Assembly (NCBI RefSeq): GCF_009827545.1
Contig: NZ_WTYS01000001.1
Coordinates: 1,947,772 to 2,011,771 of the forward strand
DNA: 64,000 nt
Direction of reading: 5' to 3'
DNA from: Pontixanthobacter gangjinensis
GTDB lineage: Bacteria > Pseudomonadota > Alphaproteobacteria > Sphingomonadales > Sphingomonadaceae
Of the stretch, positions 61,200 to 64,000 are shown one piece after another. The first letter of the stretch is position 1. The number at the start of each line of letters is the position of its first letter. The position numbers and the translations under genes were made by a program. A model generated the notes under the pieces. It had not been told where the DNA came from. It did not search any database and saw only the letters and a list, made by a program, of their open reading frames with translations.

Positions 61200-61682
61200 A
61201 TGCGTTACCAAGATGGCAAAGCCGACCAAATCAAGAAAAAATTCTGGGAAGCGATGGGCGATTCGTCCTTCCTATTCCTGCAATTGGACGACGACCCGAA
61301 AACTGCGGTTCCGATGACCGCGCAACTGGATAAAGATGCCGACAGCTCAATCTGGTTCTTTACCCAAAAGAGCAGCGATTTTGCCAGGCTCGGCCAAGCC
61401 ACCGCAACTTATGCCGGTGATGATCATAAGATGTTCGCACGCTTCCACGGCAAGTTGACTGTCGAGACCAGCCAAGAACGCTTCGACCATTTCTGGAATA
61501 ACTTCGTCGAAGCTTGGTACGATGGCGGCAAGACCGACCCCGACATCCTCTTCCTCCGCATGGACCTAGGCGCGGCGGAAATCTGGGACGGTGACATGAA
61601 CCTGCTCAATGTCGCGAAAATGGCGCTTGGTATGAATGTGCATGATGACGCAGAAAAGAAGCACGCCAAAACCGCACTCTGA
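61200..61682 (+). CDS. Pyridoxamine 5'-phosphate oxidase-fold general stress protein (GSP26-like)
   Basis: 160 residues from ATG 61200 with GGAG at 61191-61194. Split-barrel flavin-binding fold: KKFWEAMGDSSFLFLQLDDDPKTAVPMTAQLDKDADSSIWFFTQKSSDFARLGQ, then AGDDHKMFARFHGKLTVETSQERFDHFWNNFVEAWYDGGKTDPDILFLRMDLGAAEIWDG. This matches the general stress protein 26 family, flavin- or F420-binding proteins of unclear substrate. The EcfG promoter immediately upstream implies general-stress induction. It ends at a strong terminator. Confidence 0.88.
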   Translation: MRYQDGKADQIKKKFWEAMGDSSFLFLQLDDDPKTAVPMTAQLDKDADSSIWFFTQKSSDFARLGQATATYAGDDHKMFARFHGKLTVETSQERFDHFWNNFVEAWYDGGKTDPDILFLRMDLGAAEIWDGDMNLLNVAKMALGMNVHDDAEKKHAKTAL

Positions 61683-61709
61683 TACTCGATCAGACACACT
61701 AAAACGAAA

Positions 61710-61740
61710 AAGGGCCGCTCATTTCAGAGCGGCCCTTTTT
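61710..61740. terminator. Bidirectional terminator between the stress gene and the NSS transporter gene
   Basis: AAGGGCCGCTC at 61710-61720 pairs with GAGCGGCCCTT at 61727-61737 across a six-base loop. T-run on the right and A-run on the left give a T-run on either strand, fitting convergent genes. Confidence 0.92.
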
Positions 61741-61756
61741 ATTTATGTCGACTGTA

Positions 61757-63172
61757 TTACCCGCCAAGAACAGACGGGAATATACCCACGATCAAAATCG
61801 CGGTCAGTGCCAGCGGACAGAGCCACCGGACAAGGAAACGCCAGAACTGGTGCAAGCCGCCAGTCAGCCCGTTCTCTGAGTCGATCAGACGGCGGTCCGC
61901 CACCCAACCGACAAAGATTGCTGTCAGCAAAGCACCGATTGGCATGAACAGCTTCGCGGTCACACTATCGAGAGCATCGAACACACCCTGCCCTTCAAAT
62001 AACGGAATGAACCCAAGCGGGTGGAAACCCGAAATTGCGTTGAACGAGTAAGCCGAAGCGATGCCAAGGACCAATGCAAGAGAGGCCACGATTCCGGCAG
62101 CTTTATGACGGCTAAGGCCGAATTTACCCATCGCCCAAGCGGTCGGCACTTCCATCAATGACACCGAACTGGTCAGCGCAGCAAAACCAACCATCACGAA
62201 GAATGCAAGACCGATAAGCGACCCAGCAGGCATCGATTGGAAGGCATGCGGCAGAACATCAAACATCAGGCCAAGACCGCCTTCGGAAGACAAGCCTGCG
62301 GCAAACACAATGGGGAAGATACAAAGGCCAGCAATCAACGCCACCGACGTATCGGCGAATGAAATCATGGTAGAAGTTTTCGCCAGATTAACGTCCCGCC
62401 CAACATAAGAGCCATAGGTCATCATTCCCGCAACGCCGAGCGACAAGGAGAAGAAAGCCTGCCCGATAGCGGCGAGCATCACCGGACCGGTCAGCTTCGA
62501 AAAGTCGACCGTGAACAGATAGGTTACAGCTTCACTAAAGGCTCCGCCAAATGCACCATAGATTGTGATGCCAAGAAGCAGCACGAAGAAAGCAGGCATC
62601 AGCCACACGGAAGCAACTTCAATACCCCCGGATACACCGCGAGCCACGAAATAGACCGTCACCAAAATAAACACGGCATCCAGCCCGGCCATCAAGCCGC
62701 CATTCTCCAACAAGCCCGGGAAAATCGCCTTGATGTCATCGGGTGTCATGCCCACGAGCGCACCGCCAGTAACGCCGCTCTGGAACAGATCAGACACAAA
62801 AATGCCAATATAGTACAGCACCCAACCACCAATTACGCAGTAGAACGCCAAGATCATGAAGGCCGACAAAACGCCCAGCCCCGCCAGGCTGGTCCAGGCA
62901 GATGACGCTTTAGACTCGGCCGCCATCTTCTTGACGCTTTCCGTCGCAGATGCTTGCCCATGCCGGCCGATCAATGTCTCGGAGAGCATGATAGGCAAAC
63001 CAATAAGCAGAATACAGAAAATGTAGAACAGCACGAAAGCACCGCCCCCATTGGCAGCGGCTTCCGCCGGAAAACGCACCAAATTGCCCAAACCAACAGC
63101 GGCGCCAACCGCTGCCAAAACAAAGCCTGTACGTGATGACCATCCATCACGACCTGAACTTGTTGCTACCAT
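61757..63172 (-). CDS. Sodium-dependent transporter, NSS (SNF) family
   Basis: 471 residues from ATG 63172; an open frame upstream is ignored because the family start WSSRTGFVLAAVGAAVGLGNLVRFPAEAAANGGGAFV lies near the chosen start. About 11-12 helices. The unwound TM1 sodium/substrate site GAAVGLGNLVRFP and later GLGVLSAFMILAFYCVIGGWVLYYI are LeuT-like. Such symporters import amino acids or other small zwitterions with sodium; the substrate is unknown. It diverges from panB across 127 bases. Confidence 0.9.
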   Translation of the reverse strand: MVATSSGRDGWSSRTGFVLAAVGAAVGLGNLVRFPAEAAANGGGAFVLFYIFCILLIGLPIMLSETLIGRHGQASATESVKKMAAESKASSAWTSLAGLGVLSAFMILAFYCVIGGWVLYYIGIFVSDLFQSGVTGGALVGMTPDDIKAIFPGLLENGGLMAGLDAVFILVTVYFVARGVSGGIEVASVWLMPAFFVLLLGITIYGAFGGAFSEAVTYLFTVDFSKLTGPVMLAAIGQAFFSLSLGVAGMMTYGSYVGRDVNLAKTSTMISFADTSVALIAGLCIFPIVFAAGLSSEGGLGLMFDVLPHAFQSMPAGSLIGLAFFVMVGFAALTSSVSLMEVPTAWAMGKFGLSRHKAAGIVASLALVLGIASAYSFNAISGFHPLGFIPLFEGQGVFDALDSVTAKLFMPIGALLTAIFVGWVADRRLIDSENGLTGGLHQFWRFLVRWLCPLALTAILIVGIFPSVLGG

Positions 63173-63299
63173 GACGTCATTTCCCCAAAACGCGCATATT
63201 TGCGCTTTCCCCAACGGATATTTCGCGCTTGTGCAATGAATTTACGCCTTAGTCGAGACAGGATTTGCGCAAATCACCGGCTCCGCTAGAAGCGTGCTT

Positions 63300-64000
63300 A
63301 TGTCTACAACCTTCCAGCTCGACACCAGCACCAGCCGTGCGACACCCACGCCAGCCCCGATGAAGCGTCTGACTGTGCCAAAAATCCGCCAGCGCAAAAT
63401 TGACGGAGTAACCGCAGAACCGCTCGTCATGCTCACCGCCTATACCGCGCGTCAGGCACAATTGCTCGACACGCACTGTGATCTGTTGTTGGTTGGAGAT
63501 TCTCTTGGTCAAGTGATCTACGGCCTGCCCTCCACCATCCCGGTAACGCTGGAAATGATGGCCAATCATGGCGCGGCGGTGGTGCGTGGTTCGTATCACT
63601 CGGTAGTCGTGGTGGACATGCCGTTCGGATCCTACGAAGCTTCCAAAGAGCAAGCGTTCGAAAGCGCAGCCTATCTTTTGAAGCAAACTGGCGCTGCGGC
63701 GGTCAAGCTCGAAGGCGGCGAAGCGATGGCGGAAACTGTTGCCTTCCTGAACCAGCGAGGGATCCCCGTAATGGGTCATGTTGGCCTGACACCTCAGGCG
63801 GTAAATGTACTCGGCGGCTATATGGCGCGCGGTCGCAGCGAAAACGAAGCAGACAAAATTGTGACTGATGCTCAGGCATTAGATAAAGCCGGTGCCTTTG
63901 CCGTTGTTGTTGAAGGTGTTGTCGAACCAATCGCCATCGAGGTCACACAAGCCATCGGCTGCCCCACAATCGGGATCGGAGCATCTGCGATGTGCGACGG
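63300..64000 (+). CDS. panB: 3-methyl-2-oxobutanoate hydroxymethyltransferase (3' end outside window)
   Basis: Open from ATG 63300 to the window edge (233 codons). Makes ketopantoate for pantothenate and CoA, consuming the valine precursor ketoisovalerate from the ilv pathway. Seen: [39 protein letters not shown] with the Mg-binding Asp, [39 protein letters not shown] and the catalytic Glu in [11 protein letters not shown]. An ATG at 63360 is in frame, but the 20-residue N-terminus ([10 protein letters not shown]) looks native. The Shine-Dalgarno is weak. Confidence 0.95.
   Translation, partial: MSTTFQLDTSTSRATPTPAPMKRLTVPKIRQRKIDGVTAEPLVMLTAYTARQAQLLDTHCDLLLVGDSLGQVIYGLPSTIPVTLEMMANHGAAVVRGSYHSVVVVDMPFGSYEASKEQAFESAAYLLKQTGAAAVKLEGGEAMAETVAFLNQRGIPVMGHVGLTPQAVNVLGGYMARGRSENEADKIVTDAQALDKAGAFAVVVEGVVEPIAIEVTQAIGCPTIGIGASAMCD

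Noticed and set aside
63173-63299. Extra stress promoter between the NSS transporter and panB
   Set aside because: No GGAAC/CGTT pair at allowed spacing on either strand.

Overview
The window is an ordinary chromosomal segment of an alphaproteobacterium, most likely a sphingomonad of the Erythrobacteraceae type. Support for this: moderate GC; carA/carB, yqeY-dnaG-rpoD and phoR-pst-phoU-phoB layouts typical of the class; an RpoD with a long acidic insert; a GTTC-N7-GTTC SOS box ahead of imuA-imuB-dnaE2; and two GGAAC-N16/17-CGTT promoters of the alphaproteobacterial general stress sigma factor EcfG. The genus is inferred from protein flavour, not from a search. I see no insertion sequence, prophage, CRISPR array or defence island.

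Layout. 1-2.7 kb: tail of a multicopper oxidase with a coupled exported protein, ribH, and eno on the minus strand. 2.7-5 kb: an EcfG promoter and four small envelope/stress genes (DUF883, holin-like, unknown, DUF883), closed by a terminator, then DUF4170 and GNAT genes. 5.5-11 kb: minus-strand carA, an unnamed small membrane protein overlapping both neighbours, carB, and greA. 11-16.3 kb: yqeY, lipoprotein, dnaG, rpoD. 16.4-19.9 kb: rpiB-like gene, glyA, a small membrane protein, nrdR, trmJ, and a convergent chorismate mutase. 20-29.3 kb: rpsD, tgt, a TSUP transporter, an ABC-2 exporter pair, queA, a peptidylprolyl isomerase, coaD, a prenyl synthase, xseB and two membrane proteins. 29.3-33.7 kb: purL, a decayed DUF3052 pseudogene, a nitroreductase and serB.

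33.7-40.5 kb holds branched-chain amino-acid synthesis: miaA, then ilvB-ilvN-ilvC, and leuA after a minus-strand thioesterase gene. Both ilvB and leuA have leader elements not represented by ordinary gene calls. leuA is preceded by a short Leu-rich leader peptide (MAIELLLRLTRPWA) whose 3' end can pair perfectly with a downstream segment. ilvB is preceded by a terminator-like hairpin lying inside a 13-codon leader ORF ([13 protein letters not shown]) with a strong Shine-Dalgarno. 40.5-47.8 kb: an exported von Willebrand A protein, an amidohydrolase, a nitronate monooxygenase, an unknown protein, a flavodoxin-like protein and recJ, followed by two identical tRNA-Glu genes.

48.1-54.4 kb is the phosphate-starvation locus phoR-pstC-pstA-pstB-phoU-phoB, with a Pho-box-like repeat directly after phoR and no pstS. 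54.4-61.1 kb is the SOS mutagenesis operon imuA-imuB-dnaE2, extended by a coupled extensin-like gene. The imuA promoter (LexA box) faces away from an EcfG promoter that drives a pyridoxamine-oxidase-fold general stress gene, so SOS and general stress outputs share one short intergenic region. The window ends with an NSS-family sodium symporter and the 5' part of panB.

I found no wholly new multi-gene system. The most rewarding items are the two amino-acid leaders, the small protein embedded between carA and carB, the paired EcfG promoters with the SOS/stress divergence, and the decayed DUF3052 gene in the only long gap.
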